Made by a program: the position numbers and the translations under genes. A model generated the notes under the pieces. That model worked only from the letters and a program-made list of their open reading frames with translations. It was not told the DNA's origin and ran no database searches. A stretch of 64,000 bases of DNA from Salinibaculum sp. SYNS191 (lineage in GTDB: Archaea; Halobacteriota; Halobacteria; Halobacteriales; Haloarculaceae), in the NCBI RefSeq assembly GCF_037338445.1, contig NZ_CP147838.1, positions 248,001 through 312,000 on the forward strand, given 5' to 3'. Shown here one piece after another: positions 1 to 7,895 of this stretch. How positions within the stretch are numbered: the first letter of the stretch is position 1; each line of letters starts with the position of its first letter.

Positions 1-7
1 GTTCGGG

Positions 8-364
8 CTACTCGCGTTCTCGTACCCGTTCGTGCTGTTGTCGGTTCTCAGCCTGTTCCACCGTCTCTGTTTCGAGAAGGTCCTCGAGCCTGCGTTCGAA
101 CTCGTCATGGTCGAGTTCGCCGCTCGCATATCGGCTACGAAGAACAGCTAACGCGTCTTCCGCTTCGTCGACGTCACTCTCGTCCCGGGAACCAATCCAT
201 GCACGCAGGTGCTCGAAATCTGCTTTCAGATAGGCAAAACCGAGGAGACCGAAGAATATCGGTGCAAGAGCAGTGAGCCCCCCGCCAGCAAGCATGGTAA
301 CGCCGAGAAGAACAGCTATGATCGAGATAGCTAAAATTGCGTGGTCAACGGGACCGTCAACCAT
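8..364 (-). CDS. SHOCT-domain small membrane protein
   Basis: 118 residues. Two hydrophobic segments occupy roughly residues 8-45 and are followed by an acidic linker. The C-terminal segment (about residues 70-100; ALAVLRSRYASGELDHDEF) is a typical SHOCT domain, a short oligomerisation module common at the ends of haloarchaeal membrane proteins. Its biochemical role is not known. The ATG at 364 is preferred over an upstream TTG because an ATTAAT-type TATA element at 387-394 is centred 27 nt upstream, which predicts a leaderless mRNA. A second SHOCT membrane protein lies at 12069-12578. Family assignment is confident; function is open. Confidence 0.8.
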   Translation of the reverse strand: MVDGPVDHAILAISIIAVLLGVTMLAGGGLTALAPIFFGLLGFAYLKADFEHLRAWIGSRDESDVDEAEDALAVLRSRYASGELDHDEFERRLEDLLETETVEQAENRQQHERVRERE

Positions 365-386
365 GTATGAGAGTTGTAGCTTGAGC

Positions 387-394
387 AATTAATA
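387..394 (-). promoter_or_regulatory. TATA box of the SHOCT gene
   Basis: On the minus strand the sequence reads TATTAATT. Its centre is 27 nt upstream of the ATG at 364, as expected for a leaderless haloarchaeal promoter. Confidence 0.5.
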
Positions 395-435
395 CCATGT
401 GCCGGGTCGTCTGGGAGTGGATTGTGCAAGTCACG

Positions 436-660
436 GTTTCCCCGTTCCTTGTCGAGGGTGTGAGTGAGACAGCCGACAGCGAGTTCACGGAACTGCTTCC
501 ACCAGGGTCGTGAGCGGACGACTGCGCCATAGCTCCGTTTCACACGAGAGTTCACTCTCTCGTTCTGACTACGTTTGCCGTACAGGTCGGCGTCCTACCG
601 AGCGTTCCACGTCTCGTGGAGCGACGAAAATTCGAGGCGCTCGATAAGCGGAGGGACACA
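436..660 (-). pseudogene. Transposase remnant (C-terminal fragment, IS5/ISH-like)
   Basis: Read on the minus strand, one frame gives the tail of a haloarchaeal transposase: LYGKRSQNERVNSR, then YGAVVRSRPWWKQFREL, then CLTHTL. This matches my recollection of the conserved C-terminal block of IS5/IS4-type ISH transposases (KRS-NE-VNSR and RSR-WY/WW-REFRE). The frame extends upstream to about 660 through one in-frame TAG at 595-597. No N-terminal catalytic region and no terminal repeats are visible, so this is a decayed fragment. The exact IS family is uncertain. Confidence 0.65.
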
Positions 661-662
661 GT

Positions 663-851
663 CTACCGTTTTGACGCCGATTTTTCTTTCAGTTCTTTCA
701 ACCGGGCGAGAAGTTCGTCGATCGAATCGTCGCCCGTGTACTCGATGCGACCTTCGAAGATTGCCCGGTGGTAGTCCGAGTCGGTATTGACCGAACTGAG
801 CTTCTTCTCGCGCCGCTCGTACTCCTCTTCGTCGAATTTCCCCATAGACAT
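663..851 (-). CDS. DUF5786 family protein
   Basis: 62 residues, highly charged. The N-terminus MSMGKFDEEEYERREKK followed by a DTD motif and a GDDS element is characteristic of the haloarchaeal DUF5786 family, whose function is unknown. The ATG at 851 fits a TATA element at 888-896 that predicts transcription start near 865. The gene ends three bases from a transposase remnant, and its last residues (SASKR) may derive from that junction. It is flanked on its 5' side by a truncated permease, so it survives within a rearranged stretch. Confidence 0.75.
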   Translation of the reverse strand: MSMGKFDEEEYERREKKLSSVNTDSDYHRAIFEGRIEYTGDDSIDELLARLKELKEKSASKR

Positions 852-887
852 AGGAATTACCTCTGTAGTAGACACTGGCGACGAGCA

Positions 888-903
888 AATATATTAGTTT
901 CGG
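888..903 (-). promoter_or_regulatory. BRE/TATA promoter of the DUF5786 gene
   Basis: The minus strand reads CGAAACTAATATATT, which combines a BRE-like CGAAA with an AT-rich TATA box about 37-45 nt upstream of the ATG at 851. Confidence 0.55.
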
Positions 904-964
904 GAAGATATATCCGATACCTCGAACCAGAAAGAACAAGTCCTGTCTCTTTAGCACTTCACTG

Positions 965-1543
965 TTACCAGACTACTTTTTCGAGATTTAGAAAGTACAA
1001 ATAAGAATCTATATGTTCGGGGGCCGATTTGACTTTCCCACAGAAAGCCCGGAAGCCCCTCTGTTTCCGCCCACCCAGCATCGACGCGAACGAGAGCGGC
1101 AACAGTAGCTTCGACGGCGATATCCGGTGTTCGTCGGCCAGTTCCGTCGCCATGGGCACGAACACCGCGACGACGGGCGTATTGTTGACGATACCTGCCA
1201 TCCCGCTCGTGAGCACGAGCATCGTAGAGAGCAGCCGAGACTCGCTGCCACGGGCGAACCGTGAAATCGTCGCGCTGAGTCGGTTGATGATGCCCGTCCG
1301 GTGGATATCTTCACTCAACATGTACATCGCGGCGACCGTAATCGTCGCCGTATTCGCGAATCCGATGAAGGCCATGTCGGTTCCGACGCCGGTCCACGGT
1401 TCGAGGACGACGGCGACGACGGCGACGACGATGGTGATGGCCGTGACGTCCGGCGAGACGAACTCCGTCGCGAACAGGACGACGGCGACGATGATGAGCC
1501 CGAAGACGACGAGGAGGTCGGCGGTCACCGCCGGCGGGGCCAT
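965..1543 (-). pseudogene. Truncated SLC13/ArsB-type permease
   Basis: The reading frame starts like an ion-transporter superfamily permease. Hydrophobic segments lie near residues 8-28 and 33-52, and the conserved NNTPVVAVFVPMA region is present, followed by KLLLPLSFASMLGG. In intact family members (usually 400-600 residues) this last motif leads into a TLIGTATN loop and further membrane spans. Here it runs into an unrelated tail of about 34 residues (RKQRGFRAFCGKV onward) and stops after 192 residues. The join lies near 1060-1068. Loss of more than half the protein makes transport activity unlikely. Confidence 0.75.
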
Positions 1544-1622
1544 ACTAATGAGAGTCGCCCGAGGAGCGTTTCAAGCTCGTCGTCATCTCTGCGCGACCAG
1601 TGACGGAAGCGGACTCCGACCG

Positions 1623-2366
1623 TCACGCTCGCCCTCCGACGGGGAAGACGTAGAGCGGTCGCTGGTCCGCCGGTGCCCCCACGATGTCCCGCACGCGGTC
1701 GTCGCGGAAGGCACCGACCGAGACGGTTGCGAGGCCGAGGGCCTCGGCCTGCAAGGAGAGGTTCTCGCCGGCGTGACCGGCCTCCATCGGGACGTACCGC
1801 TGTCTCCCGCGTTCTCCGTACTTCCGGGTCGTTCGCTCGTCGACAGCGCAGACGACGATGTCGACCGCTGCTTCCTCGACGAACTCCTGATCGACTGCAG
1901 CAGCCTGTAGTTCGGACTGGAGGTTGCCAGTTCTGCCCCGGTCGAGTTCGTGACGCCCCGGTCGGTAGCGATAGACACCGCTTTCCAGCCCCTCCACGCC
2001 GGGGGACCCAACCACGACGTACACTTCCAGGGGATAGAGCGCGCCCGCGCTCGGTGCAGTCCTGAATCCCCTGTCCCGGTCAGTCACACCCTGCGTTGCC
2101 CAGAGCAACTGCCCGAGTTCGCTGCGCTCCAGCGCACGGTCGCTGTACGCCCGCCGGGAGCGGCGGTCGGCGATTGCCTCCTCGACCGAGACGTCGCTCT
2201 GGTCCCGTGGACGCGGAAGCGTGACGGACCCCTCGACCGACCACTCGTCGCCGTCGTCCGTGCGGACGAATCGGAATGCGCCGAAAACGAGGTCCAGAGC
2301 CAGCGACAGGCCTGCAACGACGAGCAGTGTGAGTATCGTTCGGCGTGACAGCCGTTCGAGCGCCAT
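1623..2366 (-). CDS. SagB-type nitroreductase/dehydrogenase
   Basis: 247 residues from the ATG at 2366. The N-terminus carries SRRTIL followed by a hydrophobic stretch, which resembles a twin-arginine signal or anchor, so the enzyme may be exported or membrane-tethered. From about residue 60 onward it matches SagB/ThcOx-like FMN oxidoreductases: RRSRRAYSDRAL, LLWATQG, TAPSAGALYPLEVYVV and a C-terminal EALGLATVSVGAF. Family members bind FMN and oxidise azoline rings in natural-product clusters, but many archaeal homologues have unknown substrates. No peptide-modification partners are nearby, so the substrate cannot be inferred. Confidence 0.8.
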   Translation of the reverse strand: MALERLSRRTILTLLVVAGLSLALDLVFGAFRFVRTDDGDEWSVEGSVTLPRPRDQSDVSVEEAIADRRSRRAYSDRALERSELGQLLWATQGVTDRDRGFRTAPSAGALYPLEVYVVVGSPGVEGLESGVYRYRPGRHELDRGRTGNLQSELQAAAVDQEFVEEAAVDIVVCAVDERTTRKYGERGRQRYVPMEAGHAGENLSLQAEALGLATVSVGAFRDDRVRDIVGAPADQRPLYVFPVGGRA

Positions 2367-2448
2367 ACGTGAACTGTCTACGATGAGCAAGAAAAGTCTA
2401 TGCAGGGTTCCGGACGGACGAGCAGGACCCAGTGGAGCGAGACCACGG

Positions 2449-2456
2449 CTTAATAG
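2449..2456 (+). promoter_or_regulatory. TATA box of the ribonucleotide reductase gene
   Basis: CTTAATAG is centred 27 nt upstream of the ATG at 2479. This supports both a leaderless transcript and the choice of that start codon. Confidence 0.55.
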
Positions 2457-2478
2457 AACGCGGGGCGCACAGTGTAGT

Positions 2479-4242
2479 ATGACAGCACTGGACGATGTCG
2501 CGACGACCGTTCTCCGTCGACGGTATCTGCGGCAGAACGAGGCCGGTGAGGTCGTCGAAACCCCGGACGAGCTGTTTCGACGCGTCGCCGCGAACCTCGC
2601 GGCGGCCGAGGAACGGTTCGGCGGAGACGTCGAGAGGACCGAGGAACGGTTCGGCGGAGAGGTCGAGAAGACCGAGGAACGGTTCTACGAGGCCATGCGG
2701 GACCTGGACTTTCTCCCCTCGTCGCCGGTTCTCATGAACGCCGGCACCGACCTCCAGCAACTCGCTGCCTGCTTCGTGCTCCCGGTGGCGGACTCGCTCG
2801 AATCCATATTCACGGCCGTCAAGCAGACAGCGCTCATCCACCAGAGCGGGGGTGGCACCGGATTTTCGTTCTCGCATCTCCGCCCCGAGGGAGACGTCGT
2901 GAAGAAGACTGGCGGCGTGGCGTCGGGACCGGTGAGTTTCATGCGAATCTTCGACGCGGCCACCGAACAGGTGAAGCAGGGCGGCCGGCGCCGCGGCGCG
3001 AACATGGGGGTGCTCGACGTCTCCCACCCGGACGTCGAGCGCTTCATCTCGGTCAAGGCTGAGGAAGACGCGTTACGGAACTTCAATCTCTCCGTGGCCA
3101 CCGACGAGGCCTTCTGGGAGGCCTACGCCTCCGGTGAGTCCTGCGACCTCGTGAACCCGCGGACGGAGGAGATCGTCGGCCAGGCGGACCCCGCCGCCCT
3201 GCTCGACGAGATGGCCGAGCGGGCCTGGGAAACCGGCGACCCGGGTATTCTCTTTCTGGATACGATAAACGAACGGAACCCGACGCCGGAGCTCGGTCGC
3301 ATCGAAGCCACGAACCCCTGCGGGGAAGTCCCGCTGTTGCCATACGAGGCGTGCATCCTCGGTTCCATCAACCTCGGCCACCACACCGATGGCGACGCGG
3401 TCGACTGGGAGAAACTCCGCGACACTGTCCACCTCGGCGTCCGCTTGCTGGACGACGCCATCGAGATGTCGACGTTCCCCATCCCCGAAATCGAGGAGAT
3501 GGTGTCGAAGACCCGTAAACTCGGGCTCGGAGTGATGGGCTTTCAGGACATGCTCGTGGACCTCGGCATTCCGTACGTCTCGGAGGCGGCCATCGACATC
3601 GCGGACGAGGTGATGGCCTTCGTTCACGACGAATCGTGGGCCGCCTCGAAGCGACTGGCGGACGAACGTGGGCCGTTTCCGGCCTGGCCGGACTCGGTTC
3701 ACGAGGAGCCGATGCGCAACGCCACGACCACGACCATCGCGCCGACCGGCTCGATATCGCTCATCGCCGGCTGTTCGTCGAGCATCGAACCCATCTACAA
3801 CGTCGCGTACACGAAGCAGGTCCTGGGTGGGCTGGAACTCCGCAACGACCGGTTCATCGACATGGCGAAAGACCGGGGCTTCTACTCCCAGGAACTCCTG
3901 GCTGACCTCCACGGGCGAACGACGATACAGGACGTCGACGCAGTCCCCGACGACGTGAAGCCGCTGTTCCAGACGGCCTACGACGTTCCCGCCAGACAGC
4001 ACCTCGAAATCCAGGCCGCCTTCCAGTCGCACGTCGACAACGCGGTGAGCAAGACGGTGAATCTCCCCCAATCGGCGTCCGTGGACGACGTCAGAGACGT
4101 ATTTCTGACGGCCCGAGACCTCGGGCTCAAGGGGGTTACCGTCTTCCGGCAGGGTGCCAAACCCGGACAGGTGCTCGGTGACACCCCGCGCAAAGAGGAG
4201 TGTGCAGGTGAGTGCGACTACGTTGCGCTCCCCGAGGACTGA
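2479..4242 (+). CDS. nrdJ: Adenosylcobalamin-dependent (class II) ribonucleotide reductase
   Basis: 587 residues. It reduces ribonucleotides to deoxyribonucleotides using adenosylcobalamin. Visible motifs are redox Cys98 (LAACFVLPV), the glycine-rich HQSGGGTGFSFS, the radical-site motif N279-P-C281-G-E283, second redox Cys292 (EACILGSINL), the substrate-phosphate region APTGSISLIAG, and a C-terminal pair Cys575/Cys579 (CAGEC) that would relay electrons. No N-terminal ATP-cone is present, so this is a compact form. A TATA box 27 nt upstream fixes the start and excludes the longer open frame. An 11-residue tandem duplication sits at residues 44-66. Confidence 0.92.
   Translation: MTALDDVATTVLRRRYLRQNEAGEVVETPDELFRRVAANLAAAEERFGGDVERTEERFGGEVEKTEERFYEAMRDLDFLPSSPVLMNAGTDLQQLAACFVLPVADSLESIFTAVKQTALIHQSGGGTGFSFSHLRPEGDVVKKTGGVASGPVSFMRIFDAATEQVKQGGRRRGANMGVLDVSHPDVERFISVKAEEDALRNFNLSVATDEAFWEAYASGESCDLVNPRTEEIVGQADPAALLDEMAERAWETGDPGILFLDTINERNPTPELGRIEATNPCGEVPLLPYEACILGSINLGHHTDGDAVDWEKLRDTVHLGVRLLDDAIEMSTFPIPEIEEMVSKTRKLGLGVMGFQDMLVDLGIPYVSEAAIDIADEVMAFVHDESWAASKRLADERGPFPAWPDSVHEEPMRNATTTTIAPTGSISLIAGCSSSIEPIYNVAYTKQVLGGLELRNDRFIDMAKDRGFYSQELLADLHGRTTIQDVDAVPDDVKPLFQTAYDVPARQHLEIQAAFQSHVDNAVSKTVNLPQSASVDDVRDVFLTARDLGLKGVTVFRQGAKPGQVLGDTPRKEECAGECDYVALPED
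2608..2685 (+). repeat. 33-bp in-frame tandem repeat inside nrdJ
   Basis: Two 33-bp units (2608-2640 and 2641-2673) differ at two positions by eye. They are followed by a 12-bp partial third copy. They encode EERFGGDVERT and EERFGGEVEKT, then EERF. Confidence 0.9.
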
Positions 4243-5650
4243 GACGGAACTCGCGTACGCATCCGGGTCCGGATTTCTCGGCCATCATCCTGATGTGTGC
4301 CCTGGACCGCACCCGGGTGACCCGCTTGCTGCATCCGACAGACGAGACGGGGAACCGACAGTCCCATCCGTGCAGCCTCTCCCGTCCGCGCACCCCACGA
4401 TTATCATGGCCGTCGCCGTAATGACGGGCATGAGCGAACAGGGAGGGCCAGCCGACGAACGGCAGGATGGCTGAGCCAGACCCGCCGCCAGCCCCCGTCC
4501 GCAGGCCACCTGTCCTGTCACGAAGTCCCCGTGGGCGGGCATCCCGTCGCCAGTAGAAATCTGTCTATAACCGATGCCTAACGTGAGACTCGTCCTACCG
4601 GTCTGGCCTAACTTGTCATTTCGACCCTTACAGGCATAGTGGCGTCAAGAGCACGATTCCTGAAGTAGGCACAGATTACAGGGGAGACCAGGCCACGGAA
4701 TCCCCTGGATGGTCGCTCAGTCCGGTAGTGACAACGATAGAATAATACATTAGTATTAACAGACGAATTATGTACTTTCTCACCGAGATCACTTCCCGTA
4801 ATCGTACGGAGAAGAGACTTCCTGCGAGCAGTCCCACAACAGATGGTCGCGGGCTGGCGAAGCCGATTACTGCGGTTCAGGGGGTAGTAATTGCTCTGTG
4901 GGTCGACGAGGTGCAGAACCAGTGATTTCGCCCGGCATCGTCTCACTGGTCCTGAACAGGGGTTCGGTGGGAAAGGCCCGGAGTCAGAATGAGAGGTTCA
5001 GTTAGAATCGACCGATAAATTCCAGGTCGAAAATTATCTCCGCGCACTGCTAGTCGAACCGACCAGTCGTTTCGTTACAGAGCACAACTGATACCCGATT
5101 ACTGATCGACCAATCACACAGGAAAGCGGCGACTGACAACATCACTGGAAAAACCACTGGAGACATCGACAGAAAATCAGACATTTGTAATAAGTAGATT
5201 CCGACGAACAAATAATAGATATCTATGATACTATACTAACTGACATAATCGAAAGATGGCAGTCTGTAAACCACGACGTAGTAGCTGTCCAACACAGAGA
5301 CACACGACGGCTGTAGCGTCGTGCATGATCGCGGTCGTCGGGAATCCCAGTCAGAGCGACAGTGAAAGCCGGTAGCTCGCTGCGATGGACGAAACGAAGT
5401 CACGGCTCCGACTGGACGTCGACGAGTTCGGGCGCTGCGGGGCCGGCCAGGCGGCGGCGTTCCGCCATGGACTGGTCCGGGCGTTACCATACGCTCAGTT
5501 GAGATTTAATACGGGACCGACGAACAGCATCTGTGTTCGGACGTCGACAGATTGTGCAGCAGGTGGGAACCGGGAGCGGGTGCAGTCGATACGGAGCGCG
5601 AGCGAGACGCCCTTCCGACGGAAAGCGAGATTGCGATTGGCCGGTCGGCG
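4243..5650. other. 1.4-kb stretch without a recognisable gene
   Basis: Several short open frames exist on both strands, but none has a recognisable domain or haloarchaeal acidic composition. From about 4560 to 5260 the sequence is clearly more AT-rich than its surroundings. It contains TAATAC-ATTA-GTATTA (4743-4758) and a perfect 7-bp hairpin at 5303-5323. This is likely a decayed or transferred segment, or the site of an unannotated RNA. No insertion-sequence ends were recognised. Confidence 0.5.
5303..5323. repeat. Perfect 7-bp inverted repeat
   Basis: CACGACG (5303-5309) and CGTCGTG (5317-5323) are separated by 7 nt inside the gene-poor stretch. Confidence 0.6.
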
Positions 5651-6547
5651 ATGAGTGACCTGCGTTCCCGCTTCAGACTGGCAGCAGCGGGGTCGACCGG
5701 CGCGGCGCTGTGGTCGGCGCTGAAGGACCTGCTGTCTCAAGAGTTCGACTGGTCGGTCGGTCATCTGACCGCGCTGGTCAACGGCTGCGTGTTCGCGCCG
5801 TCGCTTCTGACATTCTGGCTCGTCAACGGTGTCGCAGACTTCTCGACGGCCCTGGCACTCGGTACAGTCGCCTCTCCCGGTGGGCTCCAGGTCCGCCTGC
5901 TCGCCTATCTGCTCGCCGTGCCTGTGTTCGTCGCCGTCCGCGCCGGCTACTACGTCGCCCACCCGGTCCACCGGCAAGCGGTCCTCTCGGGGTCGTGCCC
6001 CAAGAGCCAACTGCTGAGTCTCGACTGGTTCACGGTGGGCATCCTGGTGACGGGACTCCCGCTCGCACTCCGTGACCTCGGACTGTGGCTCGCGATGAAC
6101 GCCGTCTTCGTCGTCGGGATATTCCTAGTCCCGCGCGTCGTCGACGAGCGACGCCGGGCACTCGCCGTGAAACTCGGCGCTATCGCCCTCGGAATCCTCC
6201 TGTTCGGCTACGTGAAACTCGGTGCGGCGGCCGCCAGCCTCGGTGTCGTCCCGGCCCCGGCACCGCTCCTGGGTCCCGTGGCGACACTGTCGTTGAGTCA
6301 GGGGTCCCTCGAAGTACTCCTCCGGACGATGAACAGCCTGCTACTCGGACCGCCGCTGGTCGCCATCCTGGGGTACGCGATGAACCGGGTCATGACGCAT
6401 CCGGCGGTGACCGACATCCCGCTGTTGCACTACACCCTGCCCCGGCGCGACCCCTGGCGTGCGGTCGCTGCCAGCGCGTCGCTGGGCACCGTGTTCTATC
6501 TCCTCTTCCTGGGTGCCGTCACCGGCCGACTCGTCGTGGTTCCCTGA
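5651..6547 (+). CDS. Polytopic membrane protein of unknown function
   Basis: 298 residues from the ATG at 5651. About six to seven hydrophobic segments are visible, for example VFAPSLLTFWLV, LLAYLLAVPVFVAV, LAMNAVFVVGIFLV, LGAIALGILLFGYV and a final VFYLLFLGAVTGRLVVV. Arginine-rich cytoplasmic loops lie between them. No family motif is recognised. A TTTAATA element at about 5504 could be its promoter, giving a leader of roughly 110 nt. The gene faces the convergent flavoprotein gene downstream. Confidence 0.75.
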   Translation: MSDLRSRFRLAAAGSTGAALWSALKDLLSQEFDWSVGHLTALVNGCVFAPSLLTFWLVNGVADFSTALALGTVASPGGLQVRLLAYLLAVPVFVAVRAGYYVAHPVHRQAVLSGSCPKSQLLSLDWFTVGILVTGLPLALRDLGLWLAMNAVFVVGIFLVPRVVDERRRALAVKLGAIALGILLFGYVKLGAAAASLGVVPAPAPLLGPVATLSLSQGSLEVLLRTMNSLLLGPPLVAILGYAMNRVMTHPAVTDIPLLHYTLPRRDPWRAVAASASLGTVFYLLFLGAVTGRLVVVP

Positions 6548-6745
6548 CACCGGACGGCGCTTGCGGCGGTATGCGTGGACGTCCCCGCACGTCGATACCA
6601 GTTCGGTCGGTTCGTCGTAGATGGCTTCGCGGTCCCGGGGACCAGCGCGCGGCGGTGGGCGGGGGGACCACGCCGCGGACCTGTCGCCCGGCCGGTCGTC
6701 GCTGGCCGCGACCCTCGTTTTCAGCGCCGCGGTCGATTCGCCCCG

Positions 6746-7765
6746 TCAATCGTACGTGTGGAAGTCGACGGCCTGTTCGAGGAGTGCGTCCGGGATACCG
6801 GGGACCTCCTCGGAGCGGACCGGCCCCTGCTCCTCGATTGCGCCCGGGTCCCGGGGGAAGTCCCGGAGCGAGAAGTGAATCGAGATACCCGCCTTCGCGC
6901 CGTCCCCGTAGGCGATCGGGACCTGGTTGTGGCCGGGGGTCATGTCCCCGACGGCGTAGACGTTCTCGACGGAGGTCCGGCCGTGGTCGTCGACGTCGAC
7001 GGTGCCGTCGTCGTTGATGTCACACCCGAGTTCCCGGGCCAGTCCGTTGTTGTAATCGGCCCCGTACATCGCGAATCCGCCCTTGTACTCGCGGACGCTC
7101 CCGTCCTCGAATTCCAGCGCCTTCAGCCAGCCGTCCTCGCCGTTCTGGACGCCGGAGACGTCCTCGTGGACGACGTCGATGGGGTGGGAAGCGAGCATCT
7201 CGGCGGTCTCCTCGCTCCACTCGGGGTCCTCGCCGCGCGTGAGGAGGTCCACCTCGTCGGTGAAGTTCAGCAGGATGGCGGCGACGTGCGCGGCGCTCTC
7301 GGCGTGGCCCATGACGTAGACAGACTGGTCGACGAACATGTGTGCGTCGCAGTGCAGACAGTAGTGCAGCCCGCGGCCAGTCCGGGGCAGCGGGGGTTCC
7401 GGTCGCACGTCGTTGAATCCGGTCGCGAGCACCACGTACTCCGCGCGGTAGTCGCCGCTGTTGCCACAGAGCCGGATGGCCCCGTCCTCCTCCTGACTGC
7501 AGGAAGTGAGCATGTCGCGGTGTATCTCGCAGCCGTACTCGCGGAGCTGTTCCGTACCGGTCGCGAGCAGTTCGTTGCCGCTGGTCTCCTCGCGGATGCC
7601 GACCATGTTGTGGACCTCCTGCATCATCGCGGCGCGTCCGCCGCCGCGGTCCACGATAGCGGTCTCGTGGCCGAGACGCGTGCTGTACATGGCCGCCATC
7701 TGTCCCGCGGGGCCACCCCCGACGACGACCACCTCGTACTCCTCGACAGTTTGCGCACCTGACAT
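6746..7765 (-). CDS. Thioredoxin-reductase-like FAD/NAD(P) oxidoreductase
   Basis: 339 residues. The N-terminal FAD-binding motif VVVVGGGPAGQMAA lies at residues 12-25. A redox-active CLHC (Cys136/Cys139) follows, then a second nucleotide-binding region around VYVMGHAESAAH. The FAD-proximal ENVYAVGDMTPGHNQVPIA motif lies near residues 270-290. This is the class II thioredoxin reductase architecture (FAD, NAD(P) domain with CxxC, FAD), although CLHC replaces the usual CATC and the NADPH-binding loop lacks an obvious HRR. It may therefore reduce a non-thioredoxin partner. The ATG at 7765 is supported by a CTTATG element centred about 27 nt upstream. Confidence 0.85.
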   Translation of the reverse strand: MSGAQTVEEYEVVVVGGGPAGQMAAMYSTRLGHETAIVDRGGGRAAMMQEVHNMVGIREETSGNELLATGTEQLREYGCEIHRDMLTSCSQEEDGAIRLCGNSGDYRAEYVVLATGFNDVRPEPPLPRTGRGLHYCLHCDAHMFVDQSVYVMGHAESAAHVAAILLNFTDEVDLLTRGEDPEWSEETAEMLASHPIDVVHEDVSGVQNGEDGWLKALEFEDGSVREYKGGFAMYGADYNNGLARELGCDINDDGTVDVDDHGRTSVENVYAVGDMTPGHNQVPIAYGDGAKAGISIHFSLRDFPRDPGAIEEQGPVRSEEVPGIPDALLEQAVDFHTYD

Positions 7766-7895
7766 ACTCTCTGGTCCAACACCTCGCCTCATAAGCGTGA
7801 GTTACGGCACCGTAAGTCGCCCCGGGAGCCTGGCTACGGAGGTCCGTTCGAGAGCGCCAGAGAACTCGTCAATCCGCGACTCCACCCACGTCCGG

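Noticed and set aside
2221..2478. Upstream extension of the ribonucleotide reductase frame
   Set aside because: It overlaps the nitroreductase 5' end in antisense and lies upstream of the TATA box that fits the ATG at 2479.
5385..5654. Possible 89-codon gene before the membrane protein at 5651
   Set aside because: Arginine-rich translation lacking haloarchaeal acidic character and overlapping the next start.
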